Shown here: positions 16,312-23,556 of the stretch, one piece after another
How the letters are laid out: every line of letters starts with the position of its first letter
Position numbering within the stretch: position 1 is the first letter of the stretch
Source: Paenibacillus_E violae
GTDB taxonomy: Bacteria; Bacillota; Bacilli; Paenibacillales; NBRC-103111
Assembly: GCF_032461945.1 (NCBI RefSeq)
Contig: NZ_JAWCUD010000006.1
Span: forward strand, 1-64,000
Direction: 5' to 3'
Length of the DNA stretch: 64,000 nt
The notes under the pieces: model-generated
Database searches by the model: none
Told to the model about the DNA's origin: nothing
What the model saw: only the letters and a program-made list of their open reading frames with translations
Made by a program: the position numbers and the translations under genes

Positions 16312-17105
16312 AGTTTGTACACTTTTACAGTTTGGAAGCCGAATTTGCGTAAGGATTGCTGGGAGCCTGGAATAAAAATATCAACGCGTTTGCCTTTGAT
16401 GGAACTACCGGTATCCGTTGCATAAGCATACATGCCGCCTTTTGGCAGGCCGTTGAAATCATAACCTTCTATATAGAGCTTAGATCCAAGTGGAATAACC
16501 GATGGATCTACAGCAACGGTTCCGATTCCTAATGGATTCCCCATATAGTCCAATGCTCCAAAGCCTCCATTTTCAGAAGGATCTGCGGAGTAAGCTGTTG
16601 ACTCAAATAGTTCATAATCAGGTGCGTGATGATTGCCGTCTTTACTTAAAATCGCTAGGTTGCTGCTTGCATCCCACTGAACGGGAATGTCGGAAGCATT
16701 GCTTAAGAACCGAAGCGGCACGTAGACACGACCGTTTTGGAACTCAGCGTGTGTGTCCATCTCGACAGGGGTGCTATCGATTTCGGCCTCTTTTTGGCCG
16801 GACACCAAGGAAATAGAGTGCTTGTCATTGTTCAGTGTGACTTTAATTTCGTCGCCTTCCTTTTGCCATTGTACATCATAACCCAGTTTCTCTGTTACGA
16901 AACGGATCGGTACTTGTGTAGCGTGGTTGTCATCCAAATAAGGCTGGGCATCCGGAAATTGAACCAGGTCATCGTTGACTTGCACTTTCACGTCCATACT
17001 CGCGGCGGCTGCATAGGCATGTCCCGAAAATGGGGAAAGAAAGCCTCCTGCCAAAACTGTGGCGGACACAGCAAGGCACGCTAACCCTTTTGTAAACATA
17101 TTCAA
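16302..17105 (-). CDS. Secreted copper-amine-oxidase-N/3D-domain cell wall protein (267 aa)
   Basis: A signal peptide (to about residue 34, GHAYAAA) leads into a copper-amine-oxidase N-like domain (about 45-150, with PIRFVTEKLGYDVQW and VYVPLRFLSN), common in Paenibacillus secreted proteins. A C-terminal 3D domain follows (about 170-267), with TAYSADPSENGG, VAVDPSVIPLGSKLYIEGY and ATDTGSSIKGKRVDIF carrying the conserved Asps. 3D domains belong to MltA/Rpf-type peptidoglycan hydrolases. TTG at 17105 is 8 nt from AAGGAGG; ATG at 17099 (14 nt) is the alternative. A c-di-AMP riboswitch lies directly upstream, a known arrangement for wall hydrolases. Confidence 0.9.
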   Translation of the reverse strand: MNMFTKGLACLAVSATVLAGGFLSPFSGHAYAAAASMDVKVQVNDDLVQFPDAQPYLDDNHATQVPIRFVTEKLGYDVQWQKEGDEIKVTLNNDKHSISLVSGQKEAEIDSTPVEMDTHAEFQNGRVYVPLRFLSNASDIPVQWDASSNLAILSKDGNHHAPDYELFESTAYSADPSENGGFGALDYMGNPLGIGTVAVDPSVIPLGSKLYIEGYDFNGLPKGGMYAYATDTGSSIKGKRVDIFIPGSQQSLRKFGFQTVKVYKLNP

Positions 17106-17128
17106 TTGGTAATCCTCCTTCAAAATGA

Positions 17129-17256
17129 GCCTCCGAGGTTAGTTGACGGGTTCGGGAAGAAGGTTCTCCCTAGTCTGCTCTGCGTACAAAGCAAATATTC
17201 ACCCCATGTAAATCGTCCCCCGTACCGGCACTTTGTCTGTGCACCGGACTCGGCTT
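17129..17256 (-). ncRNA. ydaO-yuaA (cyclic di-AMP) riboswitch
   Basis: On the minus strand the leader carries the hallmark words of the ydaO class in order: CCGGTACGGGGGACGA, CATGGGGTGAAT, a TAGGGAGAACCTTC stem, TTCCCGAACCCGTCA, and the closing ACTAACCTCGGAGGC. The ydaO class binds two c-di-AMP molecules and turns expression off when ligand is high. It lies just upstream of the 3D-domain wall gene. No separate terminator hairpin was seen between aptamer and start codon, so the mode of control is not settled. Confidence 0.9.
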
Positions 17257-17261
17257 CAAAT

Positions 17262-17291
17262 ATTCTATCATTGATAGAATAAGAGAAACAA
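17262..17291 (-). promoter_or_regulatory. Promoter of the riboswitch transcript, with a perfect dyad on the -10
   Basis: Reading the minus strand, TTGTTT (17286-17291) and TAGAAT (17262-17267) are separated by 18 bp, a plausible sigma-A promoter just ahead of the riboswitch. The 19-bp perfect inverted repeat ATTCTATCATTGATAGAAT (17262-17280) covers the -10 and part of the spacer, which would suit an operator. Confidence 0.55.
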
Positions 17292-17365
17292 CGCCCAAAA
17301 TATGGTTAAAGGTCTTAGTGCATACTGGACTTAGGTCTAGGTACAAAAACAGTCGGGAGTCCGTT

Positions 17366-17395
17366 TTGACACACATCCTTTTCGGCTACGATAGT
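17366..17395 (+). promoter_or_regulatory. Likely lia operon promoter
   Basis: TTGACA at 17366-17371 with GATAGT at 17390-17395 (18-bp spacer) precedes liaI. Upstream, GACTTAGGTC (17328-17337) forms a small dyad where a LiaR site would be expected; it was not matched to a consensus. Confidence 0.45.
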
Positions 17396-17427
17396 AGCAT
17401 GAAGATTACGCGAAGGGCGGTGCAATA

Positions 17428-17733
17428 GTGAGCATGAATCGATCAAAAAGTTGGGCGTTCATTCTAATAGCGGTAGGCTTTCTTATTTGTATGCATCAAG
17501 TTGGTATGCATTTTCATGTCATGGGACTGCTGGTTCCTGTGGCGATGGTGGGGCTTGGTTATGTGGGGATAACCCATGGCAAGAAGATGGGCTGGGTGAT
17601 TTTCGGCATTGGTGCCCTGATATTAATTACTAAATTATCTGGATTCCTAGCGATTGTGTTTGCTGTGTGGTTAATGTATTACGGCTATCGCATGCTAAAA
17701 AAACAAAACGATTCGGCGGAGTTCAAACTTTAA
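17428..17733 (+). CDS. liaI: LiaI-like membrane protein (101 aa)
   Basis: Small integral membrane protein with three to four hydrophobic segments (SWAFILIAVGFLICMHQVG, VMGLLVPVAMVGLGYVGI, GWVIFGIGALILIT, LAIVFAVWLMYYGYRM), matching the LiaI/LiaF-type membrane module. In Bacillus LiaI anchors the PspA-like protein LiaH at the membrane during envelope stress. Start GTG 17428 or ATG 17434. First gene of a liaI-liaH-liaF-liaS-liaR unit, 28 bases ahead of the LiaH-like gene. Confidence 0.8.
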   Translation: MSMNRSKSWAFILIAVGFLICMHQVGMHFHVMGLLVPVAMVGLGYVGITHGKKMGWVIFGIGALILITKLSGFLAIVFAVWLMYYGYRMLKKQNDSAEFKL

Positions 17734-17760
17734 TCAACAGGAATTTAGGAGGTGTGGATC

Positions 17761-18384
17761 ATGAGCGTATTTGATCGAATTGGTAAAATGGCCGATATGG
17801 CCTTGCAGGAGGCAGCAAGCAAGCTGGACCTGCATGAACGGGGAGGCGGCCACTCGAGGAACGCAGGACACGGCGGACACGATGGAGCATCGCGCGGCAT
17901 CGCCGAGCTGGAAGAGCGCTACGAGGAAGCGCTGCAGCGAACGATTGAGCTGCGCCAGCAAAGCGTCGACGCGGAGGAGATGGCGCAGCTGCGCGCCGAG
18001 CAGGCCGAGCTGGCCATGCGCGCAGGCGACGAAGAGCTGGCGCGTATGGCGCTGCAAGAGAAGCTGCGCTTGGAAGCTGCGTGCGCGCAGTACCGCGCGC
18101 AGTACGCGAGCAGCCAGGACGTCTGCCTGGCGCTCGCAGACGAGCTGGCGGTGCTGCGTGCAGGCCGCGCAGCAGGAGCGGGACAGCCGCGAAGCGGGCT
18201 GTCCAAGGAAGAAGCTCGCGAAGCATTGCGCGAGCTGGAAGCGACCGGCCGCGAGCTCGGCCGGGAAGCGCTGCAGGGGCTGCGCGTGGCGGGGCGCGTG
18301 TCGAAAGAGACGCTGAAGGAGGCTGGCAGCAACCTCAAGCAAGAGATGCGCAAGCTTCAGCAGGATTGGCGCGACAAGAAATAA
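17761..18384 (+). CDS. LiaH/PspA-like coiled-coil protein (207 aa)
   Basis: Highly charged, Glu/Ala/Arg/Leu-rich helical protein with heptad-like repeats through residues 45-200, in the LiaH position. The start MSVFDRIGKMADMALQEAASKLD resembles the amphipathic first helix of PspA/IM30 proteins. Unusual for the family is a Gly/His-rich stretch at residues 25-44 (HERGGGHSRNAGHGGHDGAS), and the chain is somewhat shorter than typical. ATG 17761 follows AGGAGGTG; the in-frame GTG at 17752 lies inside that site. The gene is conspicuously GC-rich, so several other frames are open. PspA-type proteins protect membranes under stress. Confidence 0.72.
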   Translation: MSVFDRIGKMADMALQEAASKLDLHERGGGHSRNAGHGGHDGASRGIAELEERYEEALQRTIELRQQSVDAEEMAQLRAEQAELAMRAGDEELARMALQEKLRLEAACAQYRAQYASSQDVCLALADELAVLRAGRAAGAGQPRSGLSKEEAREALRELEATGRELGREALQGLRVAGRVSKETLKEAGSNLKQEMRKLQQDWRDKK

Positions 18385-18400
18385 GCCTCGCGTGATTGTA

Positions 18401-18426
18401 CTGCGCCGCGACAGGATGCGGCGCAG
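18401..18426 (+). other. GC-rich hairpin between the LiaH-like gene and liaF
   Basis: CTGCGCCGC (18401-18409) and GCGGCGCAG (18418-18426) form a perfect 9-bp stem with an 8-base loop. No T-run follows, so it is unlikely to be a full terminator; it could stabilise the upstream mRNA or limit read-through. Confidence 0.6.
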
Positions 18427-18558
18427 CCGAGCTCCGGCCTCCTTTCCTCATGCTAGAGCCTTGCTGGGCAAGGATTTGCATCTTGGAGGCTGTCCATTCT
18501 TATGGTATGCTAGGAATCTATATGAACGAATTAATCGGCAGCCAGAGGAGGTGCAGCG

Positions 18559-19221
18559 ATGGGCGAAGAAACCAAAAACAACCGCAACCGGAATACAGCT
18601 CTTGTGCTGATTGGCGCCGGTCTTTTTTTGCTTCTGGATCATACGATAGGCTTTTTCCCCATTCTTGCGATTATCCTCGTCTTGCTGGGCATTCATCGGG
18701 TCCGTTCCCGCAAAGAGCGCAAAGGGTTTGTGCTCATCGGCGTGGGGGCTGTGATTCTGTTTGGTGATCATATTACGATTGTTTTCGCTATCGTTTTGAT
18801 TTCATTAGGATTCTTTTTCATAAGGTCTAAGCAAGTGCATAAAGATGACACCTATATTCAGAAGCAGAAGCTGATGGATAGCGTTCGATTGGGGCGTGAG
18901 CCTTGGATCATGCGCAATAGTTCAACATGGTACATTATTGGGGAGACGTATATCGATCTCTCGCTTGCGATACTGGAGCAAAAGGAGACTACGCTTATTC
19001 TGCAAGGTGTGATAGGCGACGTAGATATAAAGGTACCGGATGATATTGGCGTCTCAGTTGGGGCATCCGTTACATTTGGCCAAATTCAAGTCGCAAGTGA
19101 GCGTGAGTCAGGCGTAATGAACAAATTACAGTGGCAGTCGTCCAATTATGAGAGCTGCGATCACCGCGTGAAACTTGTGCTTTCTTATATCGTAGGAGAT
19201 ATTAAAATTAAAGTGATGTAA
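18559..19221 (+). CDS. liaF: LiaF-like inhibitor of the Lia system (220 aa)
   Basis: The N-terminal half has four hydrophobic helices (about residues 13-85) and the C-terminal half is a beta-rich domain (about 100-220) with GVIGDVDIKVPDDIGVSV and YIVGDIKIKV, the repeat-like LiaF C-terminal signature. LiaF inhibits the LiaS kinase when the envelope is intact. The ATG follows AGAGGAGGTGCAGCG. It comes directly before liaS. There is no liaG gene between the LiaH-like gene and liaF, unlike the Bacillus subtilis operon. Confidence 0.9.
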   Translation: MGEETKNNRNRNTALVLIGAGLFLLLDHTIGFFPILAIILVLLGIHRVRSRKERKGFVLIGVGAVILFGDHITIVFAIVLISLGFFFIRSKQVHKDDTYIQKQKLMDSVRLGREPWIMRNSSTWYIIGETYIDLSLAILEQKETTLILQGVIGDVDIKVPDDIGVSVGASVTFGQIQVASERESGVMNKLQWQSSNYESCDHRVKLVLSYIVGDIKIKVM

Positions 19222-19246
19222 AAGTCTAGAGGAGGTTCAGCGCATA

Positions 19247-20308
19247 TTGGACGGCTATAAACGCAGATTAACGAATATGATATGGCGCAGTATGGCTGAA
19301 TCGATTATTTTTAGTTTTTTTGTATTTGGCGCTATCATCTATTTTATGAACTCAAACAATCTAATCAATCCATTTACGAGCTGGCAAGAAGGTGTGAAAT
19401 TCGTTTTCATGGCCATCGTGATTATCGGAGGCATTGGCGCAGGGTACGGTTACTGGAACAGCTCACGGATTACACGCCGGCTTGAGCCGCTGATGGAGAC
19501 GATGATTTTGCTTGAAAAAGGGACCTTCGCCCGCGAAGGCTTCCAGAATGGTGAAGATGAGATCGGGCGTCTCGGCGAGCAGCTCGGCCGCATTATGAAA
19601 CGTTGGGAAGAGCAGGTTACTTCCCTGCAGCGACTTTCTAACAATAACGCCGAGCTTGCGGAGAAAGCGAAATTGTCGGCTGTTATTGAAGAACGGCAGC
19701 GTTTAGCGCGGGAGCTGCACGATGCAGTAAGCCAGCAATTGTTCGCGATCTCGATGACCGCAACCGCTGTTGGCCGGACATTGGACAAGGATTTCGAGAA
19801 AGCCAAACGGCAGATTCATCTGATTGAGGAAATGGCTTCCGTTGCGCAATCGGAGATGAGGGCGCTGCTGCTTCATTTGCGGCCTATCCATTTGGAAGGA
19901 AAACGATTGTCCGAAGGGCTTGTTGAGCTTCTCAAAGAGCTGGCGGCCAAAGTGCCGATGGCGATTACATGGGATATGGACGAAGAGATTCGTTTAAATA
20001 AAGGTATTGAGGATCACCTGTTCCGGATTGTACAGGAAGCGCTCTCCAATGCATTGCGCCATTCCAAAGCGAATAAGCTCGAGGTTAAGCTGCTTCACCG
20101 CGCTGACGGCGTTCGTCTGGCGATCCGCGATGATGGTGTCGGTTTTGAACTGGATGCGAAGAAACTTACCTCCTACGGCATCGTGTCTATGAAGGAGCGG
20201 GTTAACGAAATTGGCGGCTCTGTTGACATTATTACAGCTCCTGATCGTGGTACGCGTATTGAAATTCGAGTGCCGATTCTAGCTACAGATGCAGTGGAAA
20301 GTGTATAG
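19247..20308 (+). CDS. liaS: LiaS-like sensor histidine kinase (353 aa)
   Basis: Two N-terminal transmembrane helices (about 17-36 and 50-70) with a short outer loop, a HAMP-like linker, a HisKA_3 dimerisation helix with phospho-acceptor His158 in RQRLARELHDAVSQQL, and an ATPase domain with IVQEALSNALRHS and RDDGVGF. This is the intramembrane-sensing NarL-type kinase layout of LiaS/VraS. Start TTG 19247 behind AGAGGAGG. It should phosphorylate the LiaR product encoded 78 bp downstream. Confidence 0.93.
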   Translation: MDGYKRRLTNMIWRSMAESIIFSFFVFGAIIYFMNSNNLINPFTSWQEGVKFVFMAIVIIGGIGAGYGYWNSSRITRRLEPLMETMILLEKGTFAREGFQNGEDEIGRLGEQLGRIMKRWEEQVTSLQRLSNNNAELAEKAKLSAVIEERQRLARELHDAVSQQLFAISMTATAVGRTLDKDFEKAKRQIHLIEEMASVAQSEMRALLLHLRPIHLEGKRLSEGLVELLKELAAKVPMAITWDMDEEIRLNKGIEDHLFRIVQEALSNALRHSKANKLEVKLLHRADGVRLAIRDDGVGFELDAKKLTSYGIVSMKERVNEIGGSVDIITAPDRGTRIEIRVPILATDAVESV

Positions 20309-20386
20309 TCGGTTCGTGTTGTTAATTGATGATGGTGTTGGTAGTGGAAAATAGGATGACAGTTCTGCTGACGAGAGGAGAAGCAA

Positions 20387-21034
20387 ATGGACGATACATT
20401 GATTAAGGTCTTGCTTGTCGATGATCATGAAATGGTGAGGATCGGGCTTGCCGCTGTTCTGGGAACAGAAGATGGCATTGAAGTGGTCGGAGAAGCCAGC
20501 AACGGGCAAGATGGCATTCGGTTAGCTCAGGAATATCGACCGGATGTCGTGCTGATGGATTTGGTCATGGAAGGCATGGATGGGATCGAAACGACTCGGA
20601 AGCTGCTTCAGCTGTACCCGGAATGTAAAGTCATTGTGTTGACTAGCTTCTTGGATGATGAGAAAATGTATCCAGTGATTGAAGCTGGGGCCTTTAGTTA
20701 CTTGCTCAAGACGTCTCGCGCTTCCGAAATTGCGCAAGCGATTCGAGCCGCGGCCAAAGGGCAATCCATTCTGGAGTCTCAGGTTGCCTCTAAGATTATG
20801 AACCGTTTCAGACAGCCTAAGGCGGCAGCGGAACCGCATGAAGAGCTGACAGATCGGGAAATGGAAGTCCTGAGGCTGATCGCCAAAGGGAAGTCGAACC
20901 AAGAGCTGGCGGATGATTTGTTTATCGGTGTGAAAACAGTGAAATTTCACGTCACGAACGTACTCGCCAAGCTTGGTGTGGAGGATCGAACACAAGCGGC
21001 AATCTATGCCTTTAAGCACGGCTTGGCTGAGTAG
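20387..21034 (+). CDS. liaR: LiaR-like response regulator, NarL/FixJ type (215 aa)
   Basis: The receiver domain has VDDHEMVRIG, phospho-acceptor Asp58 in VLMDLVMEG, T in VLTSF and K in LLKTS. The C-terminal LuxR-type HTH (about 150-213) shows LTDREMEVLRLIAKGKSNQE and VKFHVTNVLAKLGVEDRTQA. The ATG follows GAGAGGAGAAGCAA. It closes the lia unit, and signal peptidase I follows 26 bp later, possibly co-transcribed. Confidence 0.93.
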   Translation: MDDTLIKVLLVDDHEMVRIGLAAVLGTEDGIEVVGEASNGQDGIRLAQEYRPDVVLMDLVMEGMDGIETTRKLLQLYPECKVIVLTSFLDDEKMYPVIEAGAFSYLLKTSRASEIAQAIRAAAKGQSILESQVASKIMNRFRQPKAAAEPHEELTDREMEVLRLIAKGKSNQELADDLFIGVKTVKFHVTNVLAKLGVEDRTQAAIYAFKHGLAE

Positions 21035-21060
21035 CAACATGGGACAAGGGAGCGATAAGG

Positions 21061-21609
21061 ATGAATTTTCTCAAGCAATTGTGGAGCTGGTTTGGTTCCA
21101 TTGCCATTTCTTTTGTTTTAGTCGTATTTCTTGGCGTTTTTGTGTTCCAATCGACCAAAGTAATGGGTCATTCTATGGACCCGACGCTGCATGACAGCCA
21201 GCGTGTGTATGTATCAAAGCTTTCTCATACGTTCAATTACGAACCTAATTATGAAGACATCGTCATTATTGATTCTAGAGTTGATTTGAAGCGGACGTTC
21301 AAGAACGATCTGCTGGATAGCCCTCTGCTTAGCTTATTTACAAAAGGTGATGACAAACACGTATGGATCAAACGTGTGATTGGGAAGCCTGGCGACCATT
21401 TAGAGATGAAAGACGATAAATTGTACCGGAACGGCCAATTGCTCGAAGAGCCGTACTTGAACGAGGCGATGAGAGCAAACGGGAACAAGGAATGGACAGT
21501 TCCGGAAGATCACGTATTCGTGATGGGAGATAACCGAAATAACAGTATGGACAGCCGTGTCATTGGCTACGTTCCACTCGATCATGTCTTAGGCAAGAAG
21601 CTCTTCTAA
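21061..21609 (+). CDS. sipS: Type I signal peptidase (182 aa)
   Basis: Cleaves signal peptides at the outer face of the membrane. One N-terminal transmembrane anchor (about residues 11-30), then the catalytic Ser38 in MGHSMDPTL and the general-base Lys near 104 in WIKRVIGKPGDHLE. Downstream box E reads VMGDNRNNSMDSR. Size and single anchor match Gram-positive SipS-type enzymes. It follows liaR closely, so it may be expressed with the envelope-stress operon. The symbol marks the family; paralogues are usual in this group. Confidence 0.94.
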   Translation: MNFLKQLWSWFGSIAISFVLVVFLGVFVFQSTKVMGHSMDPTLHDSQRVYVSKLSHTFNYEPNYEDIVIIDSRVDLKRTFKNDLLDSPLLSLFTKGDDKHVWIKRVIGKPGDHLEMKDDKLYRNGQLLEEPYLNEAMRANGNKEWTVPEDHVFVMGDNRNNSMDSRVIGYVPLDHVLGKKLF

Positions 21610-21672
21610 AAAAAGCGACCCTCTGGGTGAGCATGCAGATGCATAAGCTCATTCCAGAGGGTCGCTTTTTTT
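21608..21672. terminator. Bidirectional terminator
   Basis: AAAAAAAGCGACCCTCTGG pairs with CCAGAGGGTCGCTTTTTTT, with a smaller GAGC/GCTC stem inside. It serves both the signal peptidase gene and the convergent gene on the minus strand. Confidence 0.93.
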
Positions 21673-21675
21673 AAA

Positions 21676-22362
21676 TCACATCTGTGTATCGAGCAGCAGC
21701 CCTCTCATCGGAACCGGCAAGTAGGCTTGGAGTTTGGAACGGTATTGCCCGTAAGGTTTTAGGTCAGAATGGGACATTTGAAACAATGCTTCAGAGGGAA
21801 CTTGCTGCAGCTGTCCAAGGTTGTTCGCCAAGGTAGAAGCGAAGCTGGTAAGGCTGTCGAGACTTTTTCGAAAAGAGCTGGACAGGCTGTTGACCTGACC
21901 TTGAAGCTCCTGTTCCTGAAACTCAAGGCTGCCATCATCAAGCTTGTCGATGCCGATTTCTTTGAGCGAATAAGGCTTAGCGGCTTGCTCTAGCCCGGCA
22001 AGAAGGGAACGATTCATGTACGCAGGCGACTCTCGTAAGGAGGTCTGAAGTTCATTATATGTATCTACAAATTCACGGATAGGCTCTAGGATGGTTTCAC
22101 GATTGTTGTCGCCAGGTCTTGCTTGGACCAAGGATTGTGCGGTGAGCTTGGCATTCTGGGCAGTTTGAACGAATCCAGCTACGTTTTGGGCTGCAGCTTT
22201 TGCGATTTTTTGATACGGTGAGCCCTCATATGGCAAATTAAGCTGCTCACGAATCGTGGTAGATTTACCGCCTGCGATGCCGCGGATACCGCTAACCCGA
22301 TAATAATCCTTATGGGTCTGGTAGCTATTTACTGCTGTTATCGGAGGATAGGCATAGATCAT
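21676..22362 (-). CDS. Uncharacterised protein, weakly FliD C-terminal-like (228 aa)
   Basis: No family is recognised with certainty. The central part (FVDTYNELQTSLRES, AYMNRSLLAGLEQAAKPYSLKEIGI, LEFQEQELQ, SFRKSLDSL) resembles the helical C-terminal segment of flagellar filament caps (FliD), where a coiled region ends with a statement of early element indexes. No flagellar genes are nearby. ATG 22362 has GGTGAT four bases upstream; GTG 22371 is the alternative. No signal peptide or transmembrane helix. A solo FliD-like protein would be unusual, and a distinct helical family is equally possible. Confidence 0.55.
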   Translation of the reverse strand: MIYAYPPITAVNSYQTHKDYYRVSGIRGIAGGKSTTIREQLNLPYEGSPYQKIAKAAAQNVAGFVQTAQNAKLTAQSLVQARPGDNNRETILEPIREFVDTYNELQTSLRESPAYMNRSLLAGLEQAAKPYSLKEIGIDKLDDGSLEFQEQELQGQVNSLSSSFRKSLDSLTSFASTLANNLGQLQQVPSEALFQMSHSDLKPYGQYRSKLQAYLPVPMRGLLLDTQM

Positions 22363-22515
22363 TTCAATCACCCCTTTTCACATAAGTCTAGTATATCATT
22401 CGTAGGTATTGGGGTAAATTGGTACTTGTCAGATGGAAGATAAGCAAGTAGCTGAGTCAATTCCGCCAGGAGCAACATAAGATAGCATTATTGCTTCTTG
22501 TGGAGGCGATGCAGC

Positions 22516-22962
22516 GTGATTCGCAAACGGTTAGCTGCTAACGACGATCGGGCGATTCATCGTTTGATTGTTGAACAGTTAGTGCCTTTTTCCAGACAGT
22601 ATCAGTCAGGCGTTTCGATTACTTTTTCAGAAATTCGCAAGCGGCTGAACCACAACAAAACGTTTGTGGCAGCTAAAGGATATAAACAGCCTTATGGGTT
22701 CATCTCGGTTATTCGCAAATCGAACGTGCTGTTCGTCGATATGCTGGCCGTCGATCCCCGTGAGCAGGGGAAAGGACTGGGGAAAGAGCTCATGAAAATG
22801 GCTGAGGAGTATGGGAAAAGTGAGCGCTGCCGCACAGCAGAGCTTTTCGTCGATGATAGCAATCCCAATGCCATTGGCTTTTATTCCAGCAAAGGGTATG
22901 AGATTGAAGAGTATCTCCCTGAGCTAAGCTGCTTCCGAATGAAAAAGAAGCTTGTTCGGTAA
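22516..22962 (+). CDS. GNAT family N-acetyltransferase (148 aa)
   Basis: Single-domain GNAT enzyme. The acetyl-CoA loop appears as VDMLAVDPREQGKGLGKELM (about residues 75-94), where the Q/R-x-x-G-x-G pattern is QGKGLG, and the last strands hold NPNAIGFYSSKGYE. The acceptor is unknown. Start GTG 22516, preceded by GGAGGCGAT; a TTG further upstream in frame overlaps that site and is rejected. Confidence 0.88.
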   Translation: MIRKRLAANDDRAIHRLIVEQLVPFSRQYQSGVSITFSEIRKRLNHNKTFVAAKGYKQPYGFISVIRKSNVLFVDMLAVDPREQGKGLGKELMKMAEEYGKSERCRTAELFVDDSNPNAIGFYSSKGYEIEEYLPELSCFRMKKKLVR

Positions 22963-22967
22963 TACTA

Positions 22968-23003
22968 GGGCTGCTGATGAGCAAGTCATCGGCAGCCTTT
23001 TCT
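22968..23003. terminator. Bidirectional terminator
   Basis: GGCTGCTGATGA pairs with TCATCGGCAGCC, followed by TTTTCTTT. It lies between the GNAT gene and the convergent small gene and abuts the latter's stop codon. Confidence 0.85.
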
Positions 23004-23366
23004 TTATTCGCTGAACATAGCAGCAACCCGGTCAATTGGAATATCGATGGCTTCTGGGCCGGGAGATGGACCGCCGAAAAGCGGCATTCCAAAGAAGTTT
23101 AATTGCTCCAGTTGCGGCCCCGTGCTGGATGTTTCTGAGGTTTCTTTCTTTGGTTGGACCGATTTTGCTTTGGCAGTTGTTTTACGTTTCTTCTTGGATG
23201 CGGTTGAATTAAGCGTTGGGCGAGCCTCTTCATTAAGAATAAGCGTATTTTTCTCCAAACGGCTTAAAACTCCAAAGATTTGGGAACCATCATTAAGATA
23301 AAGCAGAACTGGTTTTCCGCACAGGCTTTTGCAAGCTTTTTCGGTGATCGGATGAATGGGCTGCAT
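23004..23366 (-). CDS. Small protein with LSm/SH3-like N terminus and Lys-rich middle (120 aa)
   Basis: No named family. Residues 12-45 (CGKPVLLYLNDGSQIFGVLSRLEKNTLIL) fit the strand-turn pattern G-K-x-V-x-L-x-D-G-x-x-x-x-G-x-L of LSm/SH3-like barrels (inference). A basic Lys/Thr/Ser-rich linker (KKKRKTTAKAK) and a hydrophobic Gly/Pro-rich tail (FFGMPLFGGPSPGPE) follow. ATG 23366 lies behind CGGAGGTG; the longer upstream open frame is rejected because it lacks a ribosome binding site. Such LSm-like proteins in spore formers may bind RNA or coat components. Confidence 0.65.
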   Translation of the reverse strand: MQPIHPITEKACKSLCGKPVLLYLNDGSQIFGVLSRLEKNTLILNEEARPTLNSTASKKKRKTTAKAKSVQPKKETSETSSTGPQLEQLNFFGMPLFGGPSPGPEAIDIPIDRVAAMFSE

Positions 23367-23494
23367 AAGACTCTTGGCACCTCCGTATTTGTATGTACTG
23401 TAGCCTATTCGGAAGGCCCCATTTCGGTATAGACGGATGTCTAGATCGGTATAAGAAATTGTTATAGGGAAAGTTCTCAGAAAAGTTGAATAGC

Positions 23495-23523
23495 TTGACA
23501 ATTTTAGGTATGCTAAGCATATT
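23495..23523 (+). promoter_or_regulatory. Sigma-A promoter of zwf
   Basis: TTGACA (23495-23500) and CATATT (23518-23523) with a 17-bp spacer, 34 bases ahead of the zwf start codon. Confidence 0.7.
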
Positions 23524-23556
23524 AACCAATCCTAATAGAGAAAGAATGATGCATAT

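Noticed and set aside
17734..18395. Several long open frames antisense or out of frame to the LiaH-like gene
   Set aside because: An effect of high GC content, which removes stop codons; only the frame at 17761 has a good start and a coherent helical product.
18392..18767. Open frames over the LiaH-liaF gap
   Set aside because: They overlap the real liaF start and have no family resemblance.
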